This document shows, one piece after another, positions 19,095-29,548 of a DNA stretch of 64,000 nucleotides. Below the pieces are notes generated by a model that saw only the letters and a program-made list of their open reading frames with translations, searched no databases and was not told the origin of the DNA. The stretch covers positions 62,001 to 126,000 of the forward strand of contig JASANG010000980.1 of assembly GCA_030248215.1 (NCBI GenBank), given 5' to 3'. The translations under genes were made by a program, and so were the position numbers. Source of the stretch: Enoplolaimus lenunculus. Lineage: Eukaryota; Nematoda; Enoplea; Enoplida; Thoracostomopsidae. Within the stretch, counting starts at the first letter, position 1; the number at the start of each line of letters is the position of its first letter.

Positions 19095-19271
19095 TCTATA
19101 TTATTAAAGCTGCAACTTCCCAGTTACGTATTTTAGGCAAGTTTCCAGCATACTTTGTTTACAATAGTTTCATAGCAAAGAAATGCGATTGTTGTATAAT
19201 TAGAAAGTTTGCAAACAATTTTTTATACATTCGCTAACACTTTTGCGCATTGTGTAAAGTTGGACGACTAT
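19095..19271 (+). mobile_element. non-autonomous Helitron family Q, copy 1 (worn)
   Basis: 5' end TCTATATTATTAAAGCTG, middle TACGTATTTTAGGCAAGTTT and TTTGTTTACAATAGTTTC, and near the 3' end TTTTGCGCATTGTGTAAAG then GACTATTT. Compared with copies at 24049 and 45059, the terminal CTAG is altered here. Confidence 0.7.
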
Positions 19272-19434
19272 TTAGTATTTCGAAAAGCGTTGTATTTGGC
19301 TTGAGTAATAAATGGCGCATTCGCTTTTAAACTAGAAAATTTAAACTCGAACTTCAGTTTAGTTTGTTAATTTCAACTTTCTAAATAAGTAGAATGATTT
19401 GAGTAAATTTAAGCCCGTCTGATATACAGCCGTA

Positions 19435-19652
19435 TTTCCCGCTGTGTATAGCACGTGTCACCAGTGATGGTTAATGTATAGAACAGGGTCGTAACAGTAA
19501 GGCATATTCCTTAAGCATAAAAATACTCTAAAGCTTCAGTTTGCTTTATTGCAGTACTGCAGAAAAACGTTCCGCCTCTAATCTTTTCATGAGTTCCAGT
19601 GAGTAATACATTTTCAAACAAGCGAACTGCGGCAGCATCGAATGTCAAAATC
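19435..19652. mobile_element. MITE family C copy 3, interrupted by family A
   Basis: GTGTATAGCACGTGTCACCA before, and TACATTTTCAAACAAGCG after, the family A copy at 19470-19597 are consecutive parts of family C. The family C right end is not found intact; a GGATCC-type element follows. Confidence 0.6.
19470..19597. mobile_element. hAT-like MITE family A, copy 5, with very short core
   Basis: GGTTAATGTATAGAACAGGG to TAATCTTTTCATGAGTT. Flanks CCAGTGAT and CCAGTGAG match at 7 of 8. The hexamer core is almost gone (TTAAGC only), leaving the AATACTCTAAAGCT block. Confidence 0.82.
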
Positions 19653-19890
19653 AGGGGCAGATCCAGGGGGGATGGGGCGGATGAATCCACACACCGGCTG
19701 CCCAGTATAAATTTTTTCATCGTTAAAATTGAACTTACAATGCAAATTTTGTTCCGATATCTCAAAATTTCACAGTTGTTTAAGGGGTTCGCCCCAAAAC
19801 TCTACATAACTAATTTTTTATGTTCTTTGTTCCGCCAAAAAATTTTAGTTTGCCATGATGGGGCTCCTAAGGGTCGCCTCCCAATTGGGG
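19653..19890. mobile_element. GGATCC-type element, right end lost
   Basis: GGGGCAGATCCAGGGGGGAT opens as families G and L do. The following CCAGTATAAATTTTTTCATC and CCGCCAAAAAATTTTAG stretches are not matched elsewhere. Confidence 0.45.
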
Positions 19891-20600
19891 GGCGGTTTGG
19901 AAGGGGCTTCCATTGGCACTGTAAACGTGCTAGGGAAGATAAAACAGTTTTAGGATGGCCATGTTGATTTTGCAAAACTTACACGAGTAGCTAACACACT
20001 CTTGTTAGCCGACAGTTTTCTAGTAGGGTGCGTCGTAGTGTTGTGCAGTTATTACTCCGGTTCCTGACCGGAAACCCTGCTCCGCCCCGTCAATGACTAT
20101 GGTGCTTTTTTGACGGGTTTTAGGCAAACTACGGACGTGTAATTGTTGTAGAAAGTTTAGAATGCTATTGCATTTAGTTCATGCTTGATACCAGCTGGTT
20201 AGAAAACTTATGTTAACTTCCGAAATGAAATTTAATCCAGTTGATACAATAATAATAAAAATAATAATAATGTAAAAAAAGAAATATTTTATTTCATGAC
20301 GACTACGTTCTATTTGTTTACTAACATTTGGCAAATGCTTACCGCGATCGGGGGGGAGAGGGAAACGGGAACTGAGTCCCCCCACCAATCAGGATTCACT
20401 TTTTTCGGTAAAGGACATGCCTGATTCAGGCGTTATCTTTTTAGAGTTAATATTTTAATCGTATTTTCAGTGAAACCCCCCTAGTTTTGGTTATGGCTAA
20501 ACTATTGACTTTCTATAGGACCCAAATGATAAGCTAAGGACATTTTTAACGACTGGCTTAAATAAATATTGTCTCATTTCTTGGTTCAGTCCTTGGCCTG
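19891..20600. other. intron, simple-sequence and fragments
   Basis: Holds a family N fragment (GCTAACACACTCTTGTTAGC, 19990), an AATAATAAAAATAATAATAA run at about 20252, and otherwise unrecognised AT-rich DNA. Confidence 0.4.
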
Positions 20601-20810
20601 TATTCTCAAATGTGTGTAGCATTTATCACCAGTTGGCGATAGGTCTTGTCACTTTTGAACCAGTGAATACTGATGTTCAACATTTAGCACATTTTTCGCG
20701 TATGATTTGCTCTACGTCTGCATCAATTTTGAGTTCAACAATTGCAATAGTTAATGCGTTTGAAAACCTATTACTAAACTGATGATAGTTGCTATACAAC
20801 TTTGAGAATA
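20601..20810. mobile_element. MITE family C copy 4, complete
   Basis: TATTCTCAAATGTGTGTAGC to GCTATACAACTTTGAGAATA are inverted ends. Next inside, ACCAGTTGGCGATAGGT pairs with ACCTATTACTAAACTGATG, and TTTGAACC with GTTTGAAAAC. Confidence 0.9.
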
Positions 20811-21714
20811 AGTTGCCTTGTTCAGGTGGGAATCGTATTAGTTTGTGGAATTTTTGTCATTTTTAAATTCTTTATAATTTTTTTGTTCGTAAGTTTAATA
20901 GGAGACGTATCCCCTTATTTTCGTTTCTTTGATGAATTCACTTATAGCTGCCGTGTAGAATATTTACAATTGTAACCATAACTGTCGAAAGGTGCTACAC
21001 ATTATTGAGAATACGAATATTTTCAAATTAATTTGCCCCACGAAACCAAAAAATGTCTTAAAATTGTAATATTAAAAAACTGCGTTTGAGAATTTTAGAA
21101 CATTTTCAATCTCAACGTATCATATTTAACAAAATATACAATTAAAGCTTGTTTCAGTTGGCTATTTTTCAACACAGAATGTACTCAGTTGCATACTCTT
21201 GTTAGAATTATACACCTATGAATGTAGTACAACCAAAAGTTTCACATTTGTTTAGGTTCGGTATTTGCCAGGTTTAAAACCTATCGCTAACTGGTTATAG
21301 GTGCTGCAGTCATTTGAGAATATAATTTTGAACTTTATTTGAACGCAATAATAGACGTGTAATTGTACAGTGTAACAGTGGAAAATTAAGATATATTAGG
21401 CAGTTGGGGTTATGTTGACTTTAGACGCCGGGTTGTTAGTTTCAACGCTATTTTTCATGTCTTAAAGTGTCATGTATCAAGTTATGTTGTACAGAGTTGG
21501 TGTGGCGATGAATTTTGATTGGTGGAACGGGGGGTCGATACGAAAAAACTGACTAAAATATTGGTTTTTGAGGTAAAATTGGAAAATCGTCAACGTAGTC
21601 AACCAGTGTCATTGATTGTAGTGACTGTCAAGTGGAGGTGTTGCCGTCTTGACTCAGATTTCTGTACGCCTCTGGTGTACCGATGTATACGTATATAACG
21701 AATATTCTATAAAT
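20811..21714. other. intron with family C and N remnants
   Basis: AAAGGTGCTACACATTATTGAGAATA (about 20991) and AACCTATCGCTAACTGGTTA then ATTTGAGAATAT (21265-21325) are right ends of family C. CAACACAGAATGTACTCAG then CATACTCTTGTT (21165-21205) is a family N end. The rest is unassigned. Confidence 0.5.
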
Positions 21715-21840
21715 ATGTAAATAAATAAATAAATAAATAAAATAAATAAAAAAATACTAAAATAAATAAATAAGTAAGTAAATAAAAAATAAATAAATAA
21801 ACATATATATAAGATGCATAAATATATACGTATATATTAT
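21715..21840. repeat. simple repeat (AAAT/AATA)n and (TA)n
   Basis: AATAAATAAATAAATAAATA is followed by ATATATAAGATGCATAAATA and related AT dinucleotide runs. Confidence 0.9.
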
Positions 21841-22361
21841 ATCGTTGTACATCGGGTTTTGTTGTTGAAAGTAAAGTCTGAAGAAAATGAATGAGCTGAA
21901 ATTTTGTTCAATTTTCAATTGTTGGGTCAAGTCAGCTGCGAAATTGAAACAGAACCAGCATTCTCAAATGTGTTATGGCTCTGAACCAAGGCCATATGTG
22001 TAATACCGCCCGTCAGCATTTTATATACGGCGTTTTTGCATCCAAGTTGCACGTGGGCCTATGCAACAGGTTTTGCTAAAAACCGACAATTTGACTGTTC
22101 TTACGGTTTAGAGTTTCCTAAGACTGTTGTTAGGTTAACGCAAAATTTGCGTTGGCGTAAGGTTAACGCGTGGTAATTTTGAAATTTTCCATGCGTTAAA
22201 TCTTTACGTTATAGCATTTGTGGTGTCAAAATGAAATTTTTTATTGTGAACTATGCATATTAATTTTGAAACAAAAACGTACCTTCTACTGTCGGTATAT
22301 GTTCGTTGTAAAATGCTTCCGTGGAAAAATGTATTTTTTCAAATCAGTATTTTTATGCCCA
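21841..22361. other. intron, nothing recognised
   Basis: CATTCTCAAATGTGTTATGG at 21960 could be a family C end. GTTAACGCAAAATTTGCGTT (about 22134) is a local palindrome. No exon. Confidence 0.35.
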
Positions 22362-22622
22362 AACTGTAGATTTCAGTGAGTTGATTTTAACTCATAAAAT
22401 GAGTTGAATCACTCAGTCTGAGTTAGGGGACAATCAGAACTCAGAATTTTGAGTTGATTCAATTCATTCTGTGTTAATTAACCAACACTCCCAGAGTCAA
22501 CACAACTCAGAGTGAGAGAATCATTTCAACTAGAGTGCGTTAACGTTTACTGATATTAATTCAGAAATAACAAACTCGCTAGCTGAATTGACTAATCAAC
22601 TCATTGGAATTTACCGTACAGT
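22362..22622. mobile_element. TA-target MITE family D, copy 1
   Basis: AACTGTAGATTTCAGTGAGT start and GGAATTTACCGTACAGTGT end. The interior is built of GAGTT / AACTC words arranged as a long imperfect palindrome, with TTTACTGATATTAATTCAGA in the right half, as in all other copies. Confidence 0.88.
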
Positions 22623-23057
22623 GTTGCGGCAAACACCAACATACCCTCACCTCATAGGGGACCCCGGGCATCTGGAGAAGGCCAGCAAAACCGACTCGGA
22701 TTGCGATTTCAGAAAAAAAGTGAATTTTCGGCTCAATTTACGTTCAATGTTGAGTTAATTACGTTTGTTTGGCTTCTCTGTCGCTTCGCTTGCGAGTTTT
22801 CTTAAACCATTTTTAAATTGTAACACGGCGTAATTTGAACGTTGTGTTCAGAATCTCCTGTGTTATTGGTCGATATTTCGCAAGGGCTTATATTCGGCCG
22901 CGGCCCTATTAAGATTATCGTAGCAGTACTGAAAATGTTACTAAATATATTTTGTAGCTCTCAATAAAGGAGGCGTAGCTTGAGAGGGTACATTGAGTAA
23001 ACTGGATTTTAAGAGCGTTTTCAATTGGTAACTCAACAAAATTTCCTACGAAATTCT
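22623..23057. other. intron, nothing recognised
   Basis: Short GC-rich stretch CCTCATAGGGGACCCCGGGC at 22653, then AT-rich sequence. No exon. Confidence 0.3.
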
Positions 23058-23358
23058 GGTCAATGTAAAGAGAACAGGGGCGGAACAGTATTATAAGCAT
23101 ATTCCTAAGCCTAAGCGTAAGCGTAAGAATGAGCATATTCCAAAGCCTAAGCATAAGTCTAAGCGTAAGAATGAGCATATTCCTAAGCCTAAGCGTAAGC
23201 GTAAGAATGAGCATATTCGTAAGCCTAAGCATAAGCCTAAGCAAAAGCCTAAGGTTATTCGTAAGCCTAAGCCTAAGCCAAAAATTTAGTCTAAAGCTTA
23301 AGCTTACTGTTTTCTAGTCCCACAGAAAACCGTTCCGCCCCTGATCTTTACATGGGTC
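23058..23358. mobile_element. hAT-like MITE family A, copy 6, expanded core
   Basis: GGTCAATGTAAAGAGAACAG to CCTGATCTTTACATGGGTC. The core contains a higher-order unit, AATGAGCATATTC plus several CCTAAGCGTAAGC hexamers, repeated about three times. Flanks GAAATTCT and GAAAATTT match at 6 of 8. Confidence 0.9.
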
Positions 23359-23458
23359 GAAAATTTTAAAGTATTAATAGTGATTACCCCTGTTTCGAAA
23401 TCCTGGTGTCCCCGCTGTCAGTACAGGAAACTTTATTTAATGCTCATATCAAAACATC

Positions 23459-23673
23459 GGTCAATGTATAGAACACGGCCGGAACGGTAGCGTAAGCATA
23501 TTCCTAAGCCTAAGCCTAAGCCTAAGCCTAAACGTACGCCTAAGCGTAACGATGAGCCTAGTCCTAAGCCTAAGTCTAAGCTTAAGCCTAACCAAAAAAG
23601 TTAGCCTAAAGCTTAAACTGATTCTATTACAGCCCCGCCGGAATACGATCTGGCCCTGTTCTATACATGGGCG
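23459..23673. mobile_element. hAT-like MITE family A, copy 7
   Basis: GGTCAATGTATAGAACACGG to CCTGTTCTATACATGGGCG with an exact 8-bp duplication, AAAACATC (23451-23458, 23674-23681). The core is CCTAAG hexamers with one GATGAGCCTAGTC spacer. Confidence 0.93.
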
Positions 23674-24048
23674 AAAACATCAAACATAAGCCTTGCTTCA
23701 CGACAGAGGCATTTAAGGCCGCCTAAACCTCCTGCCGCAGTAATTTTAGTCAATAAATTGCTATCTGTGGCAACTGTAGGTCTCCAAAAAAAACTTTTTT
23801 ACATCAAGTAATACCCTCCCTAAATGAAATCTTGGCAGCCTACAGGCCCTCGTACGAGGTTTACAAGAATTACAAGGCAGTTTTGTGCCAGGGTAAAGCA
23901 ATGAGTGGGCCACATACCAGTAGGGTCTAAGCTTTTATGTACCCGGTTTAATGGCTTAATTATTTGGTTTAATAGTCGCTATTGGTTGTTCTTTGTTCTA
24001 AAGTATTTTTGGCTTTTATCAGATTATACATACATATAATCTGATATA
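23674..24048. other. intron, nothing recognised
   Basis: Mixed composition. AGATTATACATACATATAATCT at 24022 is a local palindrome next to the Helitron start. No exon. Confidence 0.35.
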
Positions 24049-24231
24049 TCTATATATTAAAGTTGGAACGCCCCGCATATGTATTTTGGGCAAATTTCCG
24101 GGCATTACTTTGTTTACAATAATTTCTTAGGAAATACGTGTGATTGTTGTTTGTTCTATGAAACGAAAATTTGTGTGGAAATTTTTGTGCTTTCGCTAAG
24201 TTTTGCGCTTTGCGTAAAGCTGGCTGACTAG
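24049..24231 (+). mobile_element. non-autonomous Helitron family Q, copy 2
   Basis: Preceded by A, it starts TCTATATATTAAAGTTGG and ends GCTGGCTGACTAG followed by T. This is the Helitron A|TC...CTRR|T pattern. A hairpin, TTTGCGC-TTT-GCGTAAA with one G-T pair, lies 10 bp before CTAG. 183 bp and non-coding. Confidence 0.88.
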
Positions 24232-24644
24232 TAAACATTAAATTAGAGGAGTAGCTACAATTTCGTTTTGGGAGAGTATAATTTCGTGTGAGCGAGAATA
24301 ATACGATTTGCTCTCTGAGTTGATTAATCAATGTCATCGGAATTTATGAGCATTTAAAGCGGTTGAACAAGTATTCTCAATTGAAAAAGCATCTAGCAGA
24401 GCAAATTATTCCTCTGATTATCAAAGTGTGACTGTAATTGAAACCGTTAGCGGCATTCCATAAAATTGGTTAATTTTCAAAAATCTGTGTCCTATTATTA
24501 ATTATTTCATAAGAATTCTGATTTAAAGTTGTGAAACGCTAACAAAGTTTAACTTCAATTAAGATTAAGGTCAAGCTGATCCAGTGCTCTGAGTATTGGC
24601 AGGCTGCTCTTTGAACTGACAGGCCTCCATAAATATCATAAGTT
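24232..24644. other. intron, nothing recognised
   Basis: AT-rich with no repeats shared within the window and no splice-bounded frame. Confidence 0.35.
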
Positions 24645-24830
24645 ATACATATATATGTATATATACATATATACATATATATAGGTATATATATGTATAT
24701 ATATGTATACATATATACATGTATATATATACATATATATATGTATATATATGTATATATATATCCGATTCAGGTTCCGACAAAAAATTGATTCCGATTC
24801 CGCTTCCGGCAAAATGTACTTCTGATTGAA
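24645..24830. repeat. (TATATG)n microsatellite joined to family M fragment
   Basis: About 120 bp of ATATATGTATATATACATAT is followed directly by CCGATTCAGGTTCCGAC and TTCCGATTCCGCTTCCGG. The same pairing of TATATG repeat and CCGATTCCGG-type sequence occurs at 31856-32010 and 44038-44215, so the microsatellite is probably part of the element. Confidence 0.75.
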
Positions 24831-25129
24831 ACAGCTTCACTTGAATGTCCTAAATCTGCCGTAATGCAACAATGGCTTTGTTTCCGTTAAAACTTAAATT
24901 CGTAGAACTTTTTGTGCGAGGAATTTATTCTGACCCAAAAGAAACGTCCGAGGCTTGGATTAAAAGTTAATTACATTTTCACATGATAAACCATACGGTT
25001 GGGGTTTTTGGATAATTGAACTGTCGCGTAATTGTTCTGGATTGTGTTAGCGGCGTATGCCGATATTTATGATACAGAAGCCGAGCTGGCAAAAAATATG
25101 AAACGCAATTTTTTGCTGTATGCAATATA

Positions 25130-25245
25130 TGTGCCATTAGTAGCGAAAACCATTTTATCACAAAAATTTTGTGAGGTGCAAATTTTTTAGGTAGGGACCT
25201 TATCATTTTGTCACAAAAAATTTTCTCATGCTAGTGTACGTACCT
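25130..25245. mobile_element. family L fragment, inverse orientation
   Basis: GGGACCTTATCATTTTGTCA and CAAAAAATTTTCTCATG are the inverse of the family L internal block. The GGATCC ends are missing. Confidence 0.6.
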
Positions 25246-25489
25246 GCAGCAATTTGGATTCGCTTGAGATCTGTCAAGTTAGTAACAGTACTTGCAGAAA
25301 CATAAATTAGCCTCAGCCTATTCCATTCCTAAGTCTAAACCTTAGAGTACAAAATTACATAACTTGTTACCGTGTAGGTCGAGTGTCATGATCCTGACAG
25401 ACAAGAAAGTTAGTATCATATGACATTAGCAGACGGCGTCTAAAGCTTTCAGTTAGGTTATCGGACATCTTGCTGAACCATGGTATGAT
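25246..25489. other. intron, nothing recognised
   Basis: No exon or repeat. It leads into the degenerate tandem array. Confidence 0.3.
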
Positions 25490-25955
25490 ACCAGCGTTGT
25501 TGCGAATATTTTGATTTTGGCGGGAGATCCCATATTTCGGCGGGAGAATTCCGATTTTGTCGGAAATATTCAAATTTGGGCGGGAAAATTCAAAGGTTGG
25601 TGGTACATTTAAATTTTGTCCCGAAAATTTAGATTTTGGGGGCAACATTCAAATTTTGGCGGGAAACCCAAATTCTGGAGGCAAGTTTGAATTTTAGCGA
25701 AAAAAATTCAAATTTTGGCCTGAAATTCAAATTTTGGTGACGAAATACAAATTTTGCTGCCAAATTAAAATTTTGGCGGAAAAATTAAATTTTGGTGCTA
25801 AATTAGAGTTTTGGCGAGAAATTCAATTTCAGCGGCAAAATGCAAATTTTGATGTAAATTCAAATTTTAGCGGAAATAATTAAAATTTTGACTGAAAAAT
25901 CAAATTTTAGCATGCAATTCAAATTTTAGCAAGAAAATTCAAATTTTGGCATGTG
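25490..25955. repeat. degenerate ~19-bp tandem array
   Basis: Roughly two dozen units of AAATTTTGGCGGGAAAATTC type. They vary in length (16-22 bp) and in the GGCGGG part (GGCGGA, AGCGGC, AGCAAG). Early units are closer to each other than later ones. Open frames across it are short and repetitive. Confidence 0.85.
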
Positions 25956-25959
25956 GAAT

Positions 25960-26085
25960 AATAATCAGACGTTGTCTTGTTACCTTACATATGGTTGACC
26001 AATTTTATAGTTAATGTAGTATCAACATGGAACTAACCGTGTTCCTTGCTGCCCTAGTTTCACCGTGAACTCCGCATTATTTGGA
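25960..26085. mobile_element. partial family P element
   Basis: TAGTATCAACATGGAAC, CTGCCCTAGTTTCACCGTGA and ACTCCGCATTA resemble the right half of 8036-8238, which ends GTGAACCCTGCATAA. The left end is not found. Confidence 0.5.
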
Positions 26086-26264
26086 TCCAACACACCCTTC
26101 TTTTTTTAAATTATTTCTTTTGGGCTAGACTGACTTGTTGCGAATCAGTATCGTTTATTGGCCGCTTCCGTTATTATTTTTTCAGGATTAAATACAATTT
26201 ATGCGGCTAGTCTGAGTGTCTACTGCAAATCTAAGCAGTCTAGGCCATTGTTCTGCTTCGGTTT

Positions 26265-26395
26265 CTTCTTTAAACTCTAATTAGGACTTGCGGACTCTAT
26301 CCACTAATGGATTCGAATTAGAGATACAGACTCCTTTTGATTGGGACTAAAAATTGATCCTACCTCTTATTACTCTCCGCTTATTCGGCTCACTA
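26265..26395. mobile_element. family J fragment, right end only
   Basis: AACTCTAATTAGGACTTGCG, GACTCTATCCACTAATGG and TTGATTGGGACTAAAAATTG, then CTTATTCGGCTCACTA, match the right third of family J. The terminal bases are interrupted by the family F element at 26396 and seem to resume as TAGTA after it. Confidence 0.7.
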
Positions 26396-26505
26396 CACTG
26401 CAAAAAATGGTGAGTCGAATTGACTCTCTAATTTTAACTCAGTATGTGTAGTCAGTAAAAGCCTATTTCGGAGAGAGTCAATTTGACTCACCATTTTTGG
26501 CAGTG
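26396..26505. mobile_element. palindromic MITE family F copy 3, internally deleted
   Basis: CACTGCAAAAAATGGTGAGT to CTCACCATTTTTGGCAGTG, only 110 bp. The central GACTC-rich part is missing. It lies within or at the end of a family J remnant. Confidence 0.85.
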
Positions 26506-26563
26506 TGTAGTACGCTGCGATTTGTGCTATCACCTGCGAGCCTTTGCAAGGTATTCTGGCCTA

Positions 26564-26606
26564 TATATAATACAAGGACATGACAGTAGTATAAGCCAGA
26601 CTTATT
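26564..26606. mobile_element. family A left-end remnant
   Basis: GGCCTATATATAATACAAGG then ACAGTAGTATAAGC resembles the first 45 bp of family A. No core or right end. Confidence 0.55.
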
Positions 26607-26716
26607 TTCTAGGAACCAACAAAGTGCCGAAAGCCTAGATTCTTGGCATTTTTCGAGTTGCCGTAATTCCAAGCGGCCCCCACCGGGTATATTTGTCTGG
26701 TACGCTATAAGGTCAG

Positions 26717-27185
26717 GGCCAATGTATAGAACAGGGGCGGGACCGTTTTAAAAGCGTATTCCTAAACCTAACCTAAGCCCAAGCGTAAGAATGAGCCTAT
26801 ACCTCAGCCCAAGCCTAAGCCTAAGCCTAAGCCTAAGAATAAGCCTAAACCTAAGCCCAAGCGTAAGAATGAGCCTATACCTCAGCCCAAGCGTAAGTCT
26901 AAGCGTAAGCCTAAGTCTAAGCCTAAGCATAAGCCTAAGCATAAGCCTAAGCCCAAGCGTAAGAATGAGCCTATACCTCAGCCCAAGCCTAAGCCTAAAC
27001 CTAAACCTAAACCTAAACCCAAGCCCAAGCGTAAGAATGAGCCTATACCTAAGCCCAAGCGTAAGCCTAAGCCCAAGCCCAAGCCTAAGCCTAAGCCTAA
27101 GCCTAAGCCTAAGCCTGAGCAAGTTATAAGCATACTCTTTTGCAATCCCGCACAAAAACGTTCCGCTCGGGATCTTTACATGGCC
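26717..27185. mobile_element. hAT-like MITE family A, copy 8, largest TTAGGC-type core
   Basis: GGCCAATGTATAGAACAGGG to CGGGATCTTTACATGGCC. The core, about 360 bp, is CCTAAG/CCCAAG/CGTAAG hexamers with a repeated GTAAGAATGAGCCTATACCT spacer (at least four times), a higher-order structure. Frames are open on both strands through the core only because the unit is six bases. Confidence 0.92.
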
Positions 27186-27603
27186 TGGTATTTTTAGATT
27201 TACTTTTAAACGCTTCAGTGTGAACTTTATACGTCTAATGGGGGTGTGTTTTTGGGGCTATTAACCTACATTTCTACATTTAAACAGAAAGTGATAAATG
27301 ATTGTCAATCGAATAAAGAAATTGTTCAAAATTGCTGCATTTAAGATGACACTTTTGGACGTAGGTCATTAAATGTTGGTTTATATTTCATTCATTTTCT
27401 TTTTAGGGAAAAGATAAAACGCTGACCCCGGCGATTTTGAGGGATTTTTGGCGTTTTTAAGCCTTTCAATGTTTTATAGACGGCTGTTTTAGATTTTTGA
27501 GCTTTTTCAAAGTTTTATTCAGCACTGTTGCCTCATATTATATTTGTGACAACTTCACTGCTGTGAATGTGTCAAATGTGCAAAAAGTTTCAAAATCGAA
27601 CCT
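27186..27603. other. intron, nothing recognised
   Basis: AT-rich. No shared repeat or exon. It ends at the 24/30-bp array. Confidence 0.3.
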
Positions 27604-29045
27604 TTGATCTGGGTTAAGCTTAAGCTTGGAACGAATCTTCTGGTTACGCTTAAGCCTGGAACGAATCTTCTGGTTGCGCTTAAGCTTGGATCGAATCTTC
27701 TGGTTAAGCTTAAGCTTAATCTTCTGGTTAAGCTTAAGCTTGGAACGAATCTTGTGGTTACGCGTAAGCTTGGAACGAATCTTCTGGTTAAGCTTAAGCT
27801 TGGATCGAATCTTCTGGTTAAGCTTAAGCTTGGATCGAATCTTCTGGTTAAGCTTAAGCTTAATCTTCTGGTTAAGCTTAAGCTTGGAACGAATCTTGTG
27901 GTTACGCGTAAGCTTGGAACGAATCTTCTGGTTAAGCTTAAGCTTGGATCGAATCTTCTGGTTAAGCTTAAGCTTGGATCGAATCTTCTGGTTAAGCTTA
28001 AGCTTAATCTTCTGGTTAAGCTTAAGCTTGGATCGAATCTTCTGGTTAAGCTTAAGCTTAATCTTCTGGTTAAGCTTAAGCTTAATCTTCTGGTTAAGCT
28101 TAAGCTTGGATCGAATCTTCTGGTTAAGCTTAAGCTTAATCTTCTGGTTAAGCTTAAGCTTGGAACGAATCTTGTGGTTACGCGTAAGCTTGGAACGAAT
28201 CTTCTGGTTAAGCTTAAGCTTGGATCGAATCTTCTGGTTAAGCTTAAGCTTAATCTTCTGGTTAAGCTTAAGCTTGGATCGAATCTTCTGGTTAAGCTTA
28301 AGCTTAATCTTCTGGTTAAGCTTAAGCTTGGAACGAATCTTCTGGTTAAGCTTAAGCTTAATCTTCTGGTTAAGCTTAAGCTTGGAACGAATCTTGTGGT
28401 TACGCGTAAGCTTGGAACGAATCTTCTGGTTAAGCTTAAGCTTGGATCGAATCTTCTGGTTAAGCTTAAGCTTGGATCGAATCTTCTGGTTAAGCTTAAG
28501 CTTGGATCGAATCTTCTGGTTAAGCTTAAGCTTGGATCGAATCTTCTGGTTAAGCTTAAGCTTGGATCGAATCTTCTGGTTAAGCTTAAGCTTGGAACGA
28601 ATCTTGTGGTTACGCGTAAGCTTGGAACGAATCTTCTGGTTAAGCTTAAGCTTGGATCGAATCTTCTGGTTAAGCTTAAGCTTGGATCGAATCTTCTGGT
28701 TAAGCTTAAGCTTAATCTTCTGGTTAAGCTTAAGCTTGGAACGAATCTTGTGGTTACGCGTAAGCTTGGAACGAATCTTCTGGTTAAGCTTAAGCTTGGA
28801 TCGAATCTTGTGGTTACGCGTAAGCTTGGAACGAATCTTCTGGTTAAGCTTAAGCTTGGATCGAATCTTCTGGTTAAGCTTAAGCTTGGATCGAATCTTC
28901 TGGTTAAGCTTAAGCTTAATCTTCTGGTTAAGCTTAAGCTTGGAACGAATCTTCTGGTTAAGCGTAAGCTTGGAACGAATCTTCTGGTTACGCTTAAGCT
29001 TGGATCGAATCTTCTGGTTAAGCTTAAGCTTGGAACGAATCTACG
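27604..29045. repeat. 24/30-bp minisatellite, about 50 units
   Basis: Three unit types are built on TTAAGCTTAAGCTT: a 30-mer starting GGTTAAGCTTAAGCTTGGAT, a 30-mer with GGAACG in place of GGATCG, and a 24-mer that drops CTTGGATCGA-type bases to read AAGCTTAATCTTCT. The variant GTGGTTACGCGTAAGC always lies between two GGAACG units, so it travels as a fixed pair. Unit lengths are multiples of three, hence three ~500-codon open frames (two +, one -). None has independent support and they are not genes. Confidence 0.95.
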
Positions 29046-29148
29046 CGAATACGTTGCGCGAGACACCGGGTCGCCTAAACGAGTATTCTATGAATATATC
29101 TAAGCATAATTCTAAGCGCAACTATAAGCCATAAGCTTAAAAGCTTTA

Positions 29149-29245
29149 ATGATGAGCGATGAATTGTCGAGTCGATAAAATTTCAAATTACAAGTTGTCA
29201 GTCGACGAGTTGTCGGGTGACGAATTGTTGTGATACCGTTTGCAG
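29149..29245. mobile_element. repeat family E copy 4
   Basis: GATGAATTGTCGAGTCGATA, AAATTACAAGTTGTCAGTCG, ACGAGTTGTCGGGTGACGAA and TGTGATACC follow the order of the reverse-oriented copy at 9020. Confidence 0.65.
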
Positions 29246-29377
29246 GCTGCATCTTTGTATGCTTCATTCCTTTTATTCGCTATAAAATACACTATTTTAC
29301 CAGTTCCAACAGATAAAGGCGAGTTTTTGCCGTTTATATAAACGTTCTTTGAACTTTCGTTCGGTTGAATTTGATGC

Positions 29378-29548
29378 AGAGCCGTAGCCAGCTCACGTTG
29401 CCAGATGGGCTAAAAAATTTTCAGGGGTCGCATTCAAGGGTTTTCAACGAGTTACAAGCAAGGTTGAAAATTTTCAAGGGTGGCCAAAATTTTTCCACTA
29501 GGAAGAGGCTGAGCCCGCCCCCCCTGGCCTCTCCTTGGCTACGGGCCC
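29378..29548. mobile_element. MITE family K copy 3
   Basis: CAGAGCCGTAGCCAGCTCAC to CTTGGCTACGGGCCCG, with TGAAAATTTTCAAGGGTGGC and TTCAACGAGTTACAAGCAAG inside. Confidence 0.82.

Noticed and set aside
26748-27155. Leu/Arg-rich and Ser/Leu-rich frames of 112-135 residues
   Set aside because: They translate the hexamer core of a family A MITE on both strands.
27555-29134. Three open frames of about 500 residues, two on + and one on -
   Set aside because: All lie in the 24/30-bp tandem array. Unit lengths divisible by three keep frames open on both strands. There is no non-repeat coding sequence, splice support or start context.
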